64,000 nucleotides of DNA from Pseudodesulfovibrio nedwellii (GCF_027923765.1 NZ_AP026709.1:2661501-2725500), one strand, 5' to 3'. Positions 9,942-19,959 are shown, numbered from the stretch's first letter. The notes: generated by a model not told the origin, from the letters alone. A program made the numbers and translations.

Positions 9942-11228
9942 ATGATGCCTAAAATAGAATTGATAATTCATAGGGCCACGTTCGACGGCAAGGAAGTGGA
10001 TGTCTTTGTTGCCAAGGGTAAGATCGTTGAGATCAGGAAGTCCGTTGAATCTCTGGATGCAGGTGATGCGAAAGTGGAAGAGGCTTTTGGCCTGACACTG
10101 ATGCCATCCATGACGGATGTGCATGTTCACCTTCGCGAGCCGGGATACGAATATAAAGAAGATGTTGAATCCGGGCTTCGGGCTGCTGCCTGGGGTGGAT
10201 TTTCAAACATTATGTGCATGGCAAATACCAAGCCGGTGAACGACAATGAGTCCGTGACCGAGATGATGCTTGAAAAGGCGCGGAAATCCTGGCCCAAGGG
10301 TCCGCGTCTGTTTCCTATCGGCGCATTGACCAAGGGATTGTCCGGCAAGGAACTGGCTCCCATGGCCGAATTGGCCAAGGCCGGATGCGCGGCGTTTTCC
10401 AATGATGGCGTGCCGGTGAAGTCCACCAAGATTTTTCGTCGGGCCGTGGAATATGCCTCAGATTGGGACCGCGTGGTCATTGATCATTGCGAAGATCCAT
10501 ATATGGGTGTGGCCGCAGGCGTGAACGAAGGCGAAGTTTCCAGCCGTCTGGGATTGCCTGCCCAGCCTGATGTTGCCGAGGCCCTGCAAGTGGCGCGAGA
10601 TATACTCATGGCTGAATATTTGGAGCTGCCCATTCATCTGGCGCATATTTCCTGCCGCAAGTCCGTTGATCTGATTCGTTTTGCCAAGGAACGTGGGGTC
10701 AGGATTACGGCGGAAACCGCGCCGCATTATCTGATTTTTACCGAGGATTATCTGGAAAACGAGGCCACCGAGTTCGACACCAATGCCAAGGTCAATCCGC
10801 CGTTGCGGACGCAGGACGATCAAGACGCCATTTTCGATGCTCTCAATGACGGCACCATCGATTGTCTTGCAACGGACCATGCGCCCCATGCTTCCTACGA
10901 GAAGGAAACCGAGTTTGATGTGGCTCCGTGTGGTATTACCGGGCTGGATACGGCCTTGAGCACGACATGGCAATTGGTGAAGGACGGCAAGTTGACCAAG
11001 GAAGCGTTTACGCGAGCCTGGACCACGGCCCCGTGTGGTATTTTCAAGCTGCCGGTAAATACTTTTCAACCGGACGACCCGGCGGATTTTTTCTTGTTTG
11101 ATGAGGAAGAAGAATGGACAGTCTCCAACCAGACCCTATACTCCAAGGGTAAGAACACTCCGTTGCTTGGTACCACCCTGAAAGGGCGGGTAAAAACCCA
11201 TTTCATTCGGGGCAAAAAGATTGTATAG
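9942..11228 (+). CDS. pyrC: Dihydroorotase (class I, PyrC)
   Basis: Zinc enzyme that cyclises carbamoylaspartate to dihydroorotate. 428 residues, the class I size. Metal and substrate motifs: DVHVHLREPGYEYKED (HxH), HLAHIS, ETAPHYL and ATDHAPHAS. It follows pyrB by 12 bp and shares its transcript, so the two steps are made together. All metal ligands appear present, so it should be an active enzyme rather than the inactive PyrC-like scaffold (PyrX) that accompanies some PyrB chains. Confidence 0.97.
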   Translation: MMPKIELIIHRATFDGKEVDVFVAKGKIVEIRKSVESLDAGDAKVEEAFGLTLMPSMTDVHVHLREPGYEYKEDVESGLRAAAWGGFSNIMCMANTKPVNDNESVTEMMLEKARKSWPKGPRLFPIGALTKGLSGKELAPMAELAKAGCAAFSNDGVPVKSTKIFRRAVEYASDWDRVVIDHCEDPYMGVAAGVNEGEVSSRLGLPAQPDVAEALQVARDILMAEYLELPIHLAHISCRKSVDLIRFAKERGVRITAETAPHYLIFTEDYLENEATEFDTNAKVNPPLRTQDDQDAIFDALNDGTIDCLATDHAPHASYEKETEFDVAPCGITGLDTALSTTWQLVKDGKLTKEAFTRAWTTAPCGIFKLPVNTFQPDDPADFFLFDEEEEWTVSNQTLYSKGKNTPLLGTTLKGRVKTHFIRGKKIV

Positions 11229-11353
11229 CAATGGTTCTGGGGCGGTTGCCTTCAGACAAAAAAATGTGCTGTTCGGTATTGGATAAGACAACATAAGGAC
11301 TACGCAAAGGCTGTTTCTGGAAGCATACGCTTGTGGACAGCCGGAGGAGCAAT

Positions 11354-12700
11354 ATGAGTCAGCCTTTCAAAGATGCTGTCGGCTTTTGTAAAACCATCAT
11401 GCGCAACGGTTACGATGCGTATGTTATCAATGTTCGCCTCCAGGCCCTGACCCTGGATGAGACGGGCGACGAAAAAGAACTCGACATCTGCACTGAGGCC
11501 GGTCTTTCCGAGCTTCAAAAATATTTCCCCAATCTCGAAGAATCTCAGGATAAGGGCATTCTTGGTTATTTGATTGAAGGCGGCGTGAAGTATTACTTCT
11601 ATCCCGCTGATGTCACCGAGGCTTCCTACACGGATGAGGCAGTGTCTGTTATGACACCTCGCCTGTTGAAGCGGTTGGAACAGCGCGGGGATATTCCCTT
11701 GTCCGCTGTCTGTCCGTTTATCCCCAAGGCCAAGGATATGTACGCCGATTTTGCGGACTTTTCCGAAGGTAAAATCCGTTTCAAGGGTGTCCCGGATCAG
11801 GCCCTCAAAAAGGATTACTCCTTGGCATATCGTGCTCTGCGATTTGCGGCCAATTTTGACAAGGAAATCGAGGCCAACTCCTGGATTGCCATTGTACGTA
11901 ATGCTCGGCGAGTGCTTGACTATGTCCCCATGTCCGACTTTTTGGATGAATGGCGCAAGGTCGAGGCCGAAGCAATGTACAAGTTCTTTCGCCTGCTCTT
12001 TGATTCCATGCTCCTGCATGGCCTGATCCCGGAAGTTGCGGCTTTGTCCCGCGTCCATCAGATCAAGAATCCAGAAGAGGGTTCCGAAGAGACTGTGCTT
12101 GAGCACACCTTTGACGTGATGAAGGCGTATCCCGAAGAATTGCCTTATGATTGGTACGGCACCGTTGCGTGTCTGTTCCATGATGTGGGCAAGCTTTACA
12201 CGGCTGAGTTCTACGAGGAAAAGTGGAATTTCCTCCAGCATCATCGTGTGGGGGCCAAGGTTTCCCGTAAGGTTCTCAAGCGTTTGCGTTTTGAGGAACA
12301 GGATATCGACCTTGTGTGCGATTTGGTCCAGAATCACATGCGGCCTCATTTCATGCTTACAGATAAGGGCATCCGTCGTCTGCGTTCTTTGGATGAATAC
12401 CCACGCATCATGGAAATGGTTAAAGCGGACATCAAGGCCCGTGGCGCTTCTTGGCGTGAATTCAATCACAACCTCAAGATGGCTGAGCGCGCCGATATCC
12501 CGGAAGACGAGATCGAGCCGTTTATGGACGGTAATCGGATCATGACGCTCACCGGTCTCAAACCCGGTCCAATCGTCGGCCAGATCCGTGACGAACTGCT
12601 TAAGGCACAGATTGCAGACGACGTTGTCACCGACGAGGACGCCGAAAAGTTTGTCATCGATTATGTCAAAAAGAATCAATGCAAAGGCACGACCTGCTAG
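11354..12700 (+). CDS. HD-domain protein (CCA-adding-enzyme/phosphohydrolase-like)
   Basis: 448 residues starting at ATG 11354, which has CCGGAGGAG six bases upstream; an ATG 21 bases earlier has none. The first 220 residues resemble the nucleotidyltransferase head region of tRNA nucleotidyltransferases only loosely (FRALRFAANFDKEIEANSW-like helix). From about residue 240 an HD domain follows: EHTFDVMKAYP, ACLFHDVGK (metal-binding HD) and QHHRVGAKVS, then QNHMRPHFM. The N-terminal catalytic GG/DxD of a CCA-adding enzyme is not evident, so a pure phosphohydrolase or RNA-repair role is as likely. It ends at the strong terminator at 12701. Confidence 0.8.
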   Translation: MSQPFKDAVGFCKTIMRNGYDAYVINVRLQALTLDETGDEKELDICTEAGLSELQKYFPNLEESQDKGILGYLIEGGVKYYFYPADVTEASYTDEAVSVMTPRLLKRLEQRGDIPLSAVCPFIPKAKDMYADFADFSEGKIRFKGVPDQALKKDYSLAYRALRFAANFDKEIEANSWIAIVRNARRVLDYVPMSDFLDEWRKVEAEAMYKFFRLLFDSMLLHGLIPEVAALSRVHQIKNPEEGSEETVLEHTFDVMKAYPEELPYDWYGTVACLFHDVGKLYTAEFYEEKWNFLQHHRVGAKVSRKVLKRLRFEEQDIDLVCDLVQNHMRPHFMLTDKGIRRLRSLDEYPRIMEMVKADIKARGASWREFNHNLKMAERADIPEDEIEPFMDGNRIMTLTGLKPGPIVGQIRDELLKAQIADDVVTDEDAEKFVIDYVKKNQCKGTTC

Positions 12701-12772
12701 CGCAAGCCACACAAATAAAAAAAGGGCCGCTCGGATTTCCGAGCGGCCCTTTTTTTATTTGTGTGGCTTGCG
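12701..12772. terminator. Bidirectional terminator with a 35-bp perfect stem
   Basis: Directly after the HD-gene stop codon. Bases 12701-12735 pair without a mismatch to 12738-12772 around a 2-base TT loop. The GC-rich top (GGGCCGCTCGGA/TCCGAGCGGCCC) is flanked by an A-run and a T-run, so it can stop transcripts from both directions: the HD gene on plus and the cytochrome operon on minus. The length beyond the GC-rich part is unusual for a terminator. Confidence 0.9.
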
Positions 12773-13146
12773 CAGACGGCTTGCGATAGCGGCGCATCTG
12801 CACATTTTTCTGGCTTCGTTTCATCCTCAACGTAGCTAGGCTACGCCTCCGGTGAAACTTCGCCCGAGAAAATGCACATCTGCACCACTCTCCCAAGCCT
12901 TTCGGCATCGGGGAAAGAGAGCCGTTGTTGGGGTGCGTTCGCACCCCAAGGTACTCCATGCACAGTGCTTTGCTGGTGCTTTTGAGGGAAAGAAAAAGGG
13001 GGCGCTTTAGGCCGGTGAAAATGAGTGCCTTCGCCGAAGGCGACACAAAAAGTTTAGGAAAAGGAAGGGATGGGGGGCTGGGGGAAGGGGAGGAAAGAAC
13101 CTTTTTCAAAGGGTGTTCCCGCCCCTTCCCCCAGCCGTCGGAGATA
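12773..13146. repeat. Intergenic region with long imperfect hairpin and hairpin repeat (copy 2)
   Basis: No gene is supported here. At 12799-12876 two arms of about 37 bases are largely complementary around CGTAGC-TAG-GCTACG. From about 13035 a repeat copy runs to 13142: TTCGCCGAAGGCG small hairpin, AAAGTTTAGGA, then a long stem whose left arm is GGCTGGGGGAAGGGG and whose right arm is CCCCTTCCCCCAGCC, with apex CCTTTTTCAAAGGG, ending CCGTCGGAG. It lies at the 3' side of the cytochrome operon, where on the minus strand it could act as a secondary terminator or mRNA end-protector. Confidence 0.7.
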
Positions 13147-15654
13147 TTATTCCAATCCCATACCTGGATGATGTACTGCGTCTTCCATGGTTTCGCCGTG
13201 GCAGACGACGCAGGTTCCGTTGGCTCCAATGGCTTGAGCTTCATCCATGTATTGGAGCGGCATGACATTGTCGCGATCGGATGCCGGGTAGATGGCGTGC
13301 GGGCTGCCGTGACAGGCGCCGCAATGCATGGCATCCATCTCGTCGCGTCGAGCCGCATAGAGCGTGGCAGGGCCATCGGTCCAGGAGTTGAAAGCCGAGT
13401 CGGTTTCCGGTGGTTGGAAATCCACGTGACAGGTCAGACAATCCGGTTCGTTTAACCACGGGGTGCGTGGATTGATGGCGTCCTGATTGCCCAGAGTTTG
13501 TGGGATGATCAGACCGAGTAATCTGTCAGCGCCGGGAATGGACTGATCCTTTTCGGCCTTGAGTAAGGAGATCGCGTGATCTTCCATGGCTCCATGGCAG
13601 TCTGTGCAGACGAACCCTCCGAGATCGTGCTGTCCGCGCAGGGTGGATTCCGGGTGACATTTAAGACAGGAATCCTCGGCCTCGCGTCCGGCGAGATACA
13701 CGGCGTGAATACCGTGAATGGCGGCGGACAGATTGAGCCGTTTGTCTTTGCCGTCCGTGTCCTGCATCGGGTCGTCATGACAGGAAGCACACTCGACTAC
13801 TCCCTTGCGATTGGAGAGATCGGTGCGGTTCATGCGGTCATGCACAGCCAGAATGTTTTCGACCGTGGCGTTGGCAACACCTGAGTCTCCCTGTGCCCAT
13901 TCGCCGCCGTGACAATTGCGGCATCCCATTTGGTTGGAAGTAGGTAGTGCGACTCGGGCAGTGGCCAGAATTTCCCCGGCGTCGTTGCGTGCTTCAAGGT
14001 TGATAACAGGCAATAGATTGTATGCGCCATTGGCCTGAGACTGAATGGCGAGTTTGGTTTCGAATCGTTCGAACTCTTCGTTGAGGGCTAGTGTGCCGGA
14101 TAAGGACTTACCCTTGAAGCCGTTTTCCACCTGATAGGTAATAACGACGTCTTCAAGTACACGCTCGGGGCCGGGACCGCGCAGGACGAGTTGGGCGCGT
14201 AACGTGTTGGAAGGTGGCAGCAGGGTCCATTTGTCGCTTTGGGCATAGAAACCAGCACCGCGTGCGCACCATGCAGTCAGCACGTATTCTGAAGTATCCG
14301 AGCCAAAAGCCACAGGCTCGACCGATTTCAATTCCGGTAATTCTACCGGGTCCATAGGAGCTTTGTTGTTCAGTTCTTCGCTGATGTACCGGGCCAGAAT
14401 CATGCGTTCGTCCGGGGTTCCGGCAAAAGGCGGCATGTATTTGTTGATCTTGCCCATGCCCGTGAGGAGAGCGTCCAACCCGTTGGTGTTGAATACGGCG
14501 GTGCGTTTGCGAATATCGTTCATGGGACCGCCGATTGAATGGCAGGCGGAACATTCGAGCTGATACAGGAATGCGCCGGCTTGTTTCCAGTTGTCTTCGG
14601 TGATGCCTTTTTTGAGTTCCGGCGGTGCCCATTTGGCAGAGGCAATGGCTCCGTTCTGGTTGATGATCGGCATATGCGCCTTGACGATGGACGTTGAATA
14701 GACCGTATCCCAGATAAGATACGGCTTGCGTCCGGCTTCGCGTACGAATTCAAAGGAACCGAAAAGTCCTTGTCCGGCCAGAAGAACGACCAGTGCCAGC
14801 GGGAAACTGATGAGTCGTGGGGCTCGGATGGCGAGCAACAGTCCTCCGATAAGTGTTGCCAGACTGAACATCCAGAACCATTGCATGAATACGGCGACAC
14901 GGTGGGATTTGAATGCGACCATCTCATATTGACCGGCAGGCAGGGCGGCTATGTACCACCAGCCTGAGACGATGACGGCCAGTACACCAAGGGTCGTCCA
15001 GACTGAGCAGGAGCGCACCGCGAGCATGCGGGTGTCGTCGTCCTTGATGCGTGTAGCTGTGACGAATCCGAAAAGACCGGCACAAGCCGCACTGAAGAAA
15101 GTGCGGAAGACCAGTGAAGGCCAGAAAGTCGGGTTGAATAAACCATCCCAGAAGTCTTTGGTTTGCAACCAGTCTCCGGGCGTGAGCATGAAGCCGATGA
15201 TGCCGTTGATGAGAAACAGGGAGAACCAACCGAAGATGAAATAGAGCCAGCCCACGATGACGTGGTCGCGGCGATTCATGGTGTTCCATGTATAGTAATA
15301 GATTATGAGCGCGACAATTTCGCCGAGAAAACAAACCCACTCGGCAGCCCAGCCAAAGACGAATTGGTGGATGAGAGTGATGGTCGCCTCAGGTGCAATG
15401 AGTGCGATGGTGAACCAGATGGCCACGCCGGATACCCCGCCGAAAGCCATGGTCAGAAGTAGGAAGAAACGGGTGTGTTTTTTGGCCCATTCAAGCAGGT
15501 GCATGTTGTTGGTACGGTATGCCGCCTGTTCGGTCAGGACGAGGAACAGTCCGCCACCGACAGCGAAATGGGCTACATAAACATGGATGGTCGCGATAAA
15601 GGCGATCCAGAAGCCGCCGGCCAGAGTTGTGAGTTGCCAGATGGGGTATTCCAT
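13147..15654 (-). CDS. Cytochrome bd-superfamily (CydA-like) membrane domain fused to an eight-haem c-type cytochrome
   Basis: 835 residues. Residues 1-320 carry about eight or nine membrane helices with CydA hallmarks: an N-terminal helix with H24 and H29 (IHVYVAHF) and REAGRKPYL at 305-313, matching the GRQPW signature of bd oxidases. Then come eight CxxCH motifs: CSACH 368-372, CRNCH 578-582, CASCH 622-626, CLKCH 663-667, CTDCH 683-687, CLTCH 739-743, CGACH 778-782 and CVVCH 815-819. The first belongs to a mono-haem class I domain; the other seven form a periplasmic multihaem domain. Likely role: quinone-linked or periplasmic electron transfer; oxygen reduction is possible but unproven. 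It is translationally coupled to the partner gene 3 bp upstream. Confidence 0.9.
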   Translation of the reverse strand: MEYPIWQLTTLAGGFWIAFIATIHVYVAHFAVGGGLFLVLTEQAAYRTNNMHLLEWAKKHTRFFLLLTMAFGGVSGVAIWFTIALIAPEATITLIHQFVFGWAAEWVCFLGEIVALIIYYYTWNTMNRRDHVIVGWLYFIFGWFSLFLINGIIGFMLTPGDWLQTKDFWDGLFNPTFWPSLVFRTFFSAACAGLFGFVTATRIKDDDTRMLAVRSCSVWTTLGVLAVIVSGWWYIAALPAGQYEMVAFKSHRVAVFMQWFWMFSLATLIGGLLLAIRAPRLISFPLALVVLLAGQGLFGSFEFVREAGRKPYLIWDTVYSTSIVKAHMPIINQNGAIASAKWAPPELKKGITEDNWKQAGAFLYQLECSACHSIGGPMNDIRKRTAVFNTNGLDALLTGMGKINKYMPPFAGTPDERMILARYISEELNNKAPMDPVELPELKSVEPVAFGSDTSEYVLTAWCARGAGFYAQSDKWTLLPPSNTLRAQLVLRGPGPERVLEDVVITYQVENGFKGKSLSGTLALNEEFERFETKLAIQSQANGAYNLLPVINLEARNDAGEILATARVALPTSNQMGCRNCHGGEWAQGDSGVANATVENILAVHDRMNRTDLSNRKGVVECASCHDDPMQDTDGKDKRLNLSAAIHGIHAVYLAGREAEDSCLKCHPESTLRGQHDLGGFVCTDCHGAMEDHAISLLKAEKDQSIPGADRLLGLIIPQTLGNQDAINPRTPWLNEPDCLTCHVDFQPPETDSAFNSWTDGPATLYAARRDEMDAMHCGACHGSPHAIYPASDRDNVMPLQYMDEAQAIGANGTCVVCHGETMEDAVHHPGMGLE

Positions 15655-15657
15655 GAC

Positions 15658-16701
15658 TTAGCTCCTCCCCTGACGTGAATTGAAGTAGAGTTTGATCATG
15701 TAGGCCATGGCAGCGAGGCCTACGATCAGGAATCCGAGGAAAAGATAGAAGGAGCCGTAGCGACCAGTTACTGGTGTGGACTCGATGGAGAACCACGGCG
15801 CAATGTACAGGGTGCGCAACCAATGGCGGGTGCATACCATGAAGAAGACAGTGATGATCGCCCAGATGGTGGCTTTTTTCGGTTCTTTTTTGAAGCCTGC
15901 GATGAGCATGAATGCGGCGGCGATCAGTGAAGCGATTAACGTCCCGGTAGCCGGGATGTTCCGTCCCATGAATGCGAGAAGGATATCCTGAGGCAGTGCG
16001 GCCAGAAACCAGATGCCTACGGCCAGATTAACGAGAGTTGCACGGGTGAACCAGAGCATGCCGGTGTCGATCATATCGTCGTTGGTTCGGATCTGACCAA
16101 GCAGGGCTACGAACAGCCCGCCGATGGCGAGTGCTCCGGTCATGAAGTGCAGGAACCGGGGATAAATGACCGGATCTGACCAATTGAGAAAAGCTCCATC
16201 TGTATTGAAGTATTTCAGCCATGTTTCGGGCTGTAACATGATGGTCATGTTGTTGGAGAACATCCAGCCCACGTAGAGCAGGCCAAGAATGGACGCTGCG
16301 AAAAGTGCGGTGCGGACTGCGTTGCTCATGGATTCGTATTTGAATTTATAAATGTAGAATCCGTAGTAGGAGAACATCAAGGCCGCGATTACGGCGAGCC
16401 ACCATCCCCCCATAATAACGGAGCTGACGTAATCGAAGTGTCCGTAATTGACTTGAAGGAAGAGGAGGGGAGCCACACCCATGTTGATGGTCAGAGCAAG
16501 CAAAGGCGGTAGTTTCATACCGACTTCTTTGATTATAACTCCTTGACCTCGTAGACTTTTTGTCAATCCTATGACCGCCGAACCAAGTAGGGCGTTCATG
16601 AAAAGCAGGTGAGCCGTGAGGGTGACGATGAGCAAGATATCAAACCATGCCCAATGGATGGGTACAGGTTCGGCCAGTGGAATGAGTGATGCGGGATTCA
16701 C
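15658..16701 (-). CDS. Integral membrane partner subunit, cytochrome bd-like
   Basis: 347 residues, about eight or nine hydrophobic helices and almost no soluble domain. The sequence begins at GTG 16701 with GGAGAA ten bases upstream (alternatives are far inside the first helix). Histidines in membrane-proximal positions (H17, and H in FLHFMTGALAIGG and CTRHWLRTLY) could ligate haem b. The fold resembles the CydA-like half of its neighbour more than classic CydB. Its last codons contain the GGGGAGGAG ribosome site of the downstream octahaem gene, so the two subunits are made in a fixed order. It probably forms the heterodimeric membrane core of one complex. Confidence 0.8.
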   Translation of the reverse strand: MNPASLIPLAEPVPIHWAWFDILLIVTLTAHLLFMNALLGSAVIGLTKSLRGQGVIIKEVGMKLPPLLALTINMGVAPLLFLQVNYGHFDYVSSVIMGGWWLAVIAALMFSYYGFYIYKFKYESMSNAVRTALFAASILGLLYVGWMFSNNMTIMLQPETWLKYFNTDGAFLNWSDPVIYPRFLHFMTGALAIGGLFVALLGQIRTNDDMIDTGMLWFTRATLVNLAVGIWFLAALPQDILLAFMGRNIPATGTLIASLIAAAFMLIAGFKKEPKKATIWAIITVFFMVCTRHWLRTLYIAPWFSIESTPVTGRYGSFYLFLGFLIVGLAAMAYMIKLYFNSRQGRS

Positions 16702-16889
16702 AGGAGTTCTCCTTCATATTTATCCAGACTGTGAACCGTATTGTATATGGTAATTATTGTTAGTGCACAACATCCTTTTTCTTTGGCCTCGGTCTGACAC
16801 TAATGAAAAGTTTAATTATTATAGTGACAAAAGCTTTATATCCCGTGTAAAAGGGCTGTAAGTCTATTTTTTTGATATAGGAGGCGGTT

Positions 16890-19058
16890 ATGAAAATAGG
16901 TTTTAAGATAACTTCGCTTGGCGCTGTTCTCATAGGTCTGACTGTAACGTGTATCCTTGGTATTTTGCTTTGGCAGAGTGGCAATATGCAGGAAACGTTG
17001 ACGGAGAGTTTTGATAAGCAGGCTCGACACGAAGTGGAATTGGCCGTTGTCGATGCCGGTAACATGTTGGCGACCCAGCACGCCACTTTGGCGAAGCAAT
17101 TGGAGAATGACATGCATGTCGTTCTCGATATTGTTCAACGAAATGGGGGCTTTCACCTGTTGGATGAAACGGTTGATTGGAAGGCTGTGAACCAGATTTC
17201 GAAAAATGCATCGACTGTTTCACTCGACAAGATGGCTCTTGGAACAGAATGGCTTGGGCAAAATGCTGATCCTAATGTCTCGACCCCCATGGTGGACGAG
17301 ATTATGAAAATGACAGGAACCACCTGTACTGTTTTTCAGACCATGAATTCTCAAGGCGACCTGTTAAGGGTCGCGACTAATATCCTCAAGACAGACGGTA
17401 ATCGTGCTGTTGGGACATTTGTCCCCAGCTCAAGCATCGTAGCTCAAACGGTGAAGTCCGGGCAGACTTTTCGGGGGACGGCTTTTGTGGTCAATGCGTG
17501 GTATCTGACGCAGTACAGGCCCATCAAGAATGCGTCCGGTACGGTGATCGGTTGTCTCTATGTCGGTATCTTGCAGGAGGGTGTGCAGGAATTGCGGCAG
17601 GGCATCAAGTCCGTTGTACTTGGTGAAACCGGGTATATGGCTGTTCTGGGAGGTTCGGGCAAAGGCGAGGGCGTGGTTAAAATGCATAAGGATAAGTCGC
17701 TTGAGGGACAGAATGTGCTTCAAACGACCGATGCAGAGGGAAATACTGTTTTTAAAGAATTGATCGAAGCCGCTCAGGCGAACGACGGAAAGCCTGTAAC
17801 CAAAGCGGCCATGCTTGCCGATCGTGGGGGAGTTGAGCCTCGTGCCGTGCTTTTGAGTGCAACGTATTTCAAGCCTTGGAATTGGGTTATCGTAGGCACC
17901 GGGTATGTGGAAGAGTTCCTTGGCGGCAAGAGGGCTGCGGATGCGGCATTGGACAGTACGACGTGGTGGACCATACTGATAGGTGTGGTCATGCTTGTGA
18001 TTGGCGTGTTGGTCTTTTTCTTCTTTGCCAACAAGATGAGCCGTTCCATTGGCAAGGCTGTATCGGTTATGTCTGAGATCAGTCAGGGGAATCTGGATGT
18101 TCCCGCGCTTGATGCGGATACGAGTCGATTCAGGGACGAACTGGATGAGCTGGGTGAATCGGTTAACGCCATGGGTGAGCGGCTTCGTGACATTGTGCAT
18201 AATGTCCAATCCTCTGCGCAGAGTGTGACTCAGGGTAGCGCCGAATTGGCGAATACCTCGCAGTCGATTTCCGCAGGCGCATCCAATCAAGCTGCTTCTG
18301 TTGAAGAAGTCTCGGCTTCCATGGAAGAGATGACCTCCAATATTGAGCAGAATACAGAGAACGCTCAACAGACTGAAGGCATTGCGCGGCAGGCTGCGGG
18401 CGATGCTTCCAAGGGCGGTGAGTCGGTGAGTCGGACGGTGGATGCCATGCGTCAGATCGCCGACAAGATCGCGATTATTGAGGAAATAGCCCGTCAGACA
18501 AACCTGTTGGCATTGAACGCGGCTATCGAAGCTGCCCGCGCCGGTGAACATGGCAAGGGTTTTGCGGTTGTTGCCGCCGAAGTGCGTAAGTTGGCAGAAC
18601 GAAGCGGTGTTGCTGCCGCCGAGATCAGTGAGCTTTCGGCCAGCAGTGTCGATATAGCAGAACAGGCCGGGAAGATGTTGGGCAAGATGGTTCCAGATAT
18701 CACCCGGACTGCCGAACTTGTTTTGGAGATATCCACGGCTAGCCATGAGCAGACCACTGGTTCATCCCAAATCAAGAACGCCATTCTCGAATTGGACCGT
18801 GTGGTGCAGCAGAACTCGGCAGAGTCTGAAGAATTGGCTGCTTCGTCCGAAGAACTGGCTGGTCATGCCGCTCAGTTGCAGCAGGTTATCGGTTTCTTCC
18901 GGCTTCGTGCAGGAACGACTGCCCCGTCTGCATCGGTCAGCGTTAACCGTATCAATTCGCCCAAGCCGTTGCCTTCTGCTTCTCCCAAAACATCCCCGAC
19001 TCCGTCCGGTATGAATCTGGATATGGGGGAAGATGACTCTGGGTTCGAGCGTTTTTAG
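16890..19058 (+). CDS. Methyl-accepting chemotaxis protein with periplasmic Cache domain
   Basis: 722-residue chemoreceptor. TM1 spans about residues 9-28; the periplasmic part (about 30-350) is a Cache_3/Cache_2-type sensor ([43 protein letters not shown]); TM2 is about 357-380 ([20 protein letters not shown]); HAMP follows; the cytoplasmic hairpin tip, [20 protein letters not shown], is near 530. It lacks a C-terminal CheR-tethering pentapeptide and ends in an acidic tail. GGAGG lies seven bases before ATG 16890. It is divergent from the cytochrome operon across 188 bp. Ligand unknown; such Cache domains usually bind small carboxylates. Confidence 0.95.
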   Translation: MKIGFKITSLGAVLIGLTVTCILGILLWQSGNMQETLTESFDKQARHEVELAVVDAGNMLATQHATLAKQLENDMHVVLDIVQRNGGFHLLDETVDWKAVNQISKNASTVSLDKMALGTEWLGQNADPNVSTPMVDEIMKMTGTTCTVFQTMNSQGDLLRVATNILKTDGNRAVGTFVPSSSIVAQTVKSGQTFRGTAFVVNAWYLTQYRPIKNASGTVIGCLYVGILQEGVQELRQGIKSVVLGETGYMAVLGGSGKGEGVVKMHKDKSLEGQNVLQTTDAEGNTVFKELIEAAQANDGKPVTKAAMLADRGGVEPRAVLLSATYFKPWNWVIVGTGYVEEFLGGKRAADAALDSTTWWTILIGVVMLVIGVLVFFFFANKMSRSIGKAVSVMSEISQGNLDVPALDADTSRFRDELDELGESVNAMGERLRDIVHNVQSSAQSVTQGSAELANTSQSISAGASNQAASVEEVSASMEEMTSNIEQNTENAQQTEGIARQAAGDASKGGESVSRTVDAMRQIADKIAIIEEIARQTNLLALNAAIEAARAGEHGKGFAVVAAEVRKLAERSGVAAAEISELSASSVDIAEQAGKMLGKMVPDITRTAELVLEISTASHEQTTGSSQIKNAILELDRVVQQNSAESEELAASSEELAGHAAQLQQVIGFFRLRAGTTAPSASVSVNRINSPKPLPSASPKTSPTPSGMNLDMGEDDSGFERF

Positions 19059-19158
19059 TTGTGTAAGTAATACTTTGTCGAGGTCCGTGCTGCATTGTGT
19101 GGCGCGGGCCTTGTTTTTTGGGTAAAAAGAAGAGAAAGTCCCCTCCAAGGAGAACCAT

Positions 19159-19929
19159 ATGGGCAAGATACTGCTTTTCGATGCCGGGAATACCAACACC
19201 AAACTTTGTCTGGCCGATGATCAAGGGCTGGGCGAGAGTTATACCCTGCCAACACGTCCGGCCAATACCGATGATGATTGGGGACTCAAAATCGAGTCTA
19301 TTTTGCTCCGTGAGGATGTGGACCCGGCAGACATTGAAGCCTGCGTTATTTCCAGCGTGGTGCCGCCGCTCGATCCGCTTATTTCCCGCATGGCGCGACG
19401 TTTTCTCAACTGTGAGGCGCTTTTTGCCGCCCGCGATTTGCCCATTGATATGGACAATGAATACGCTCGTCCAGAACAGGTGGGAGCGGATATATTGGTC
19501 GGGTGTTACTCAGCACGCATGACCTATGACGACAAGAATCTTATCGTTATCGATTTCGGCACAGCTACGACCTTGGCCTGTGTCCAAAACACCGCGTTCA
19601 AGGGTGGGCTGATCTGTCCCGGCGTCCTGTCATCTGCCGGAGCTTTAGCTGGAGGTACTGCAAAACTCCCTAAAGTGGATCTGACGGTGTCTGATGAGTC
19701 TATAACGTGGGGAAAAACCACAGAAGAGTGTCTCAATCAAGGTCTTGTTTTTGGTTTTGCGTCTATGGTTGATGGCCTTGTCGACAAGCTGTCAGTGCAA
19801 TTGAAAGATCCTTTTGTGGTGGCAACAGGTGGCTTGGCTCGGACCATTGCACAGGTTTCCGATTCCATTGATGAACTGCGTCCCGATCTGGTCATGGAAG
19901 GATTGTGGATGGCATATTATAATCGGTAG
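19159..19929 (+). CDS. coaX: Type III pantothenate kinase
   Basis: Phosphorylates pantothenate in the first step of coenzyme A synthesis. 256 residues, the normal CoaX length. The ASKHA-fold nucleotide motifs are FDAGNTNTKLCL (residues 6-17) and IDFGTATTLAC (about 128-138); EQVGADILVGC and ATGGLARTIA also fit. AAGGAG precedes ATG 19159. A lipoprotein gene follows after 30 bp and may share the transcript. As a type III enzyme it is expected to be insensitive to CoA feedback. Confidence 0.95.
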   Translation: MGKILLFDAGNTNTKLCLADDQGLGESYTLPTRPANTDDDWGLKIESILLREDVDPADIEACVISSVVPPLDPLISRMARRFLNCEALFAARDLPIDMDNEYARPEQVGADILVGCYSARMTYDDKNLIVIDFGTATTLACVQNTAFKGGLICPGVLSSAGALAGGTAKLPKVDLTVSDESITWGKTTEECLNQGLVFGFASMVDGLVDKLSVQLKDPFVVATGGLARTIAQVSDSIDELRPDLVMEGLWMAYYNR

Positions 19930-19959
19930 CAGCGGTTTCATTTTGAAATTGGAGATATC

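Noticed and set aside
11300-12712. 470-codon open frame on the minus strand opposite the HD gene
   Set aside because: No recognisable motif; the plus-strand frame has an HD domain, a good ribosome site and a terminator. The minus frame is a codon-bias shadow.
16757-16770. TTGTTAGTGCACAA as a possible Rex or FNR-type site upstream of the cytochrome operon
   Set aside because: Only 4-base arms match, and the spacing differs from the Rex palindrome; not better than chance in AT-rich DNA.
17430-18746. 438-codon minus frame opposite the chemoreceptor
   Set aside because: No domain; antisense of a clear MCP signalling region.
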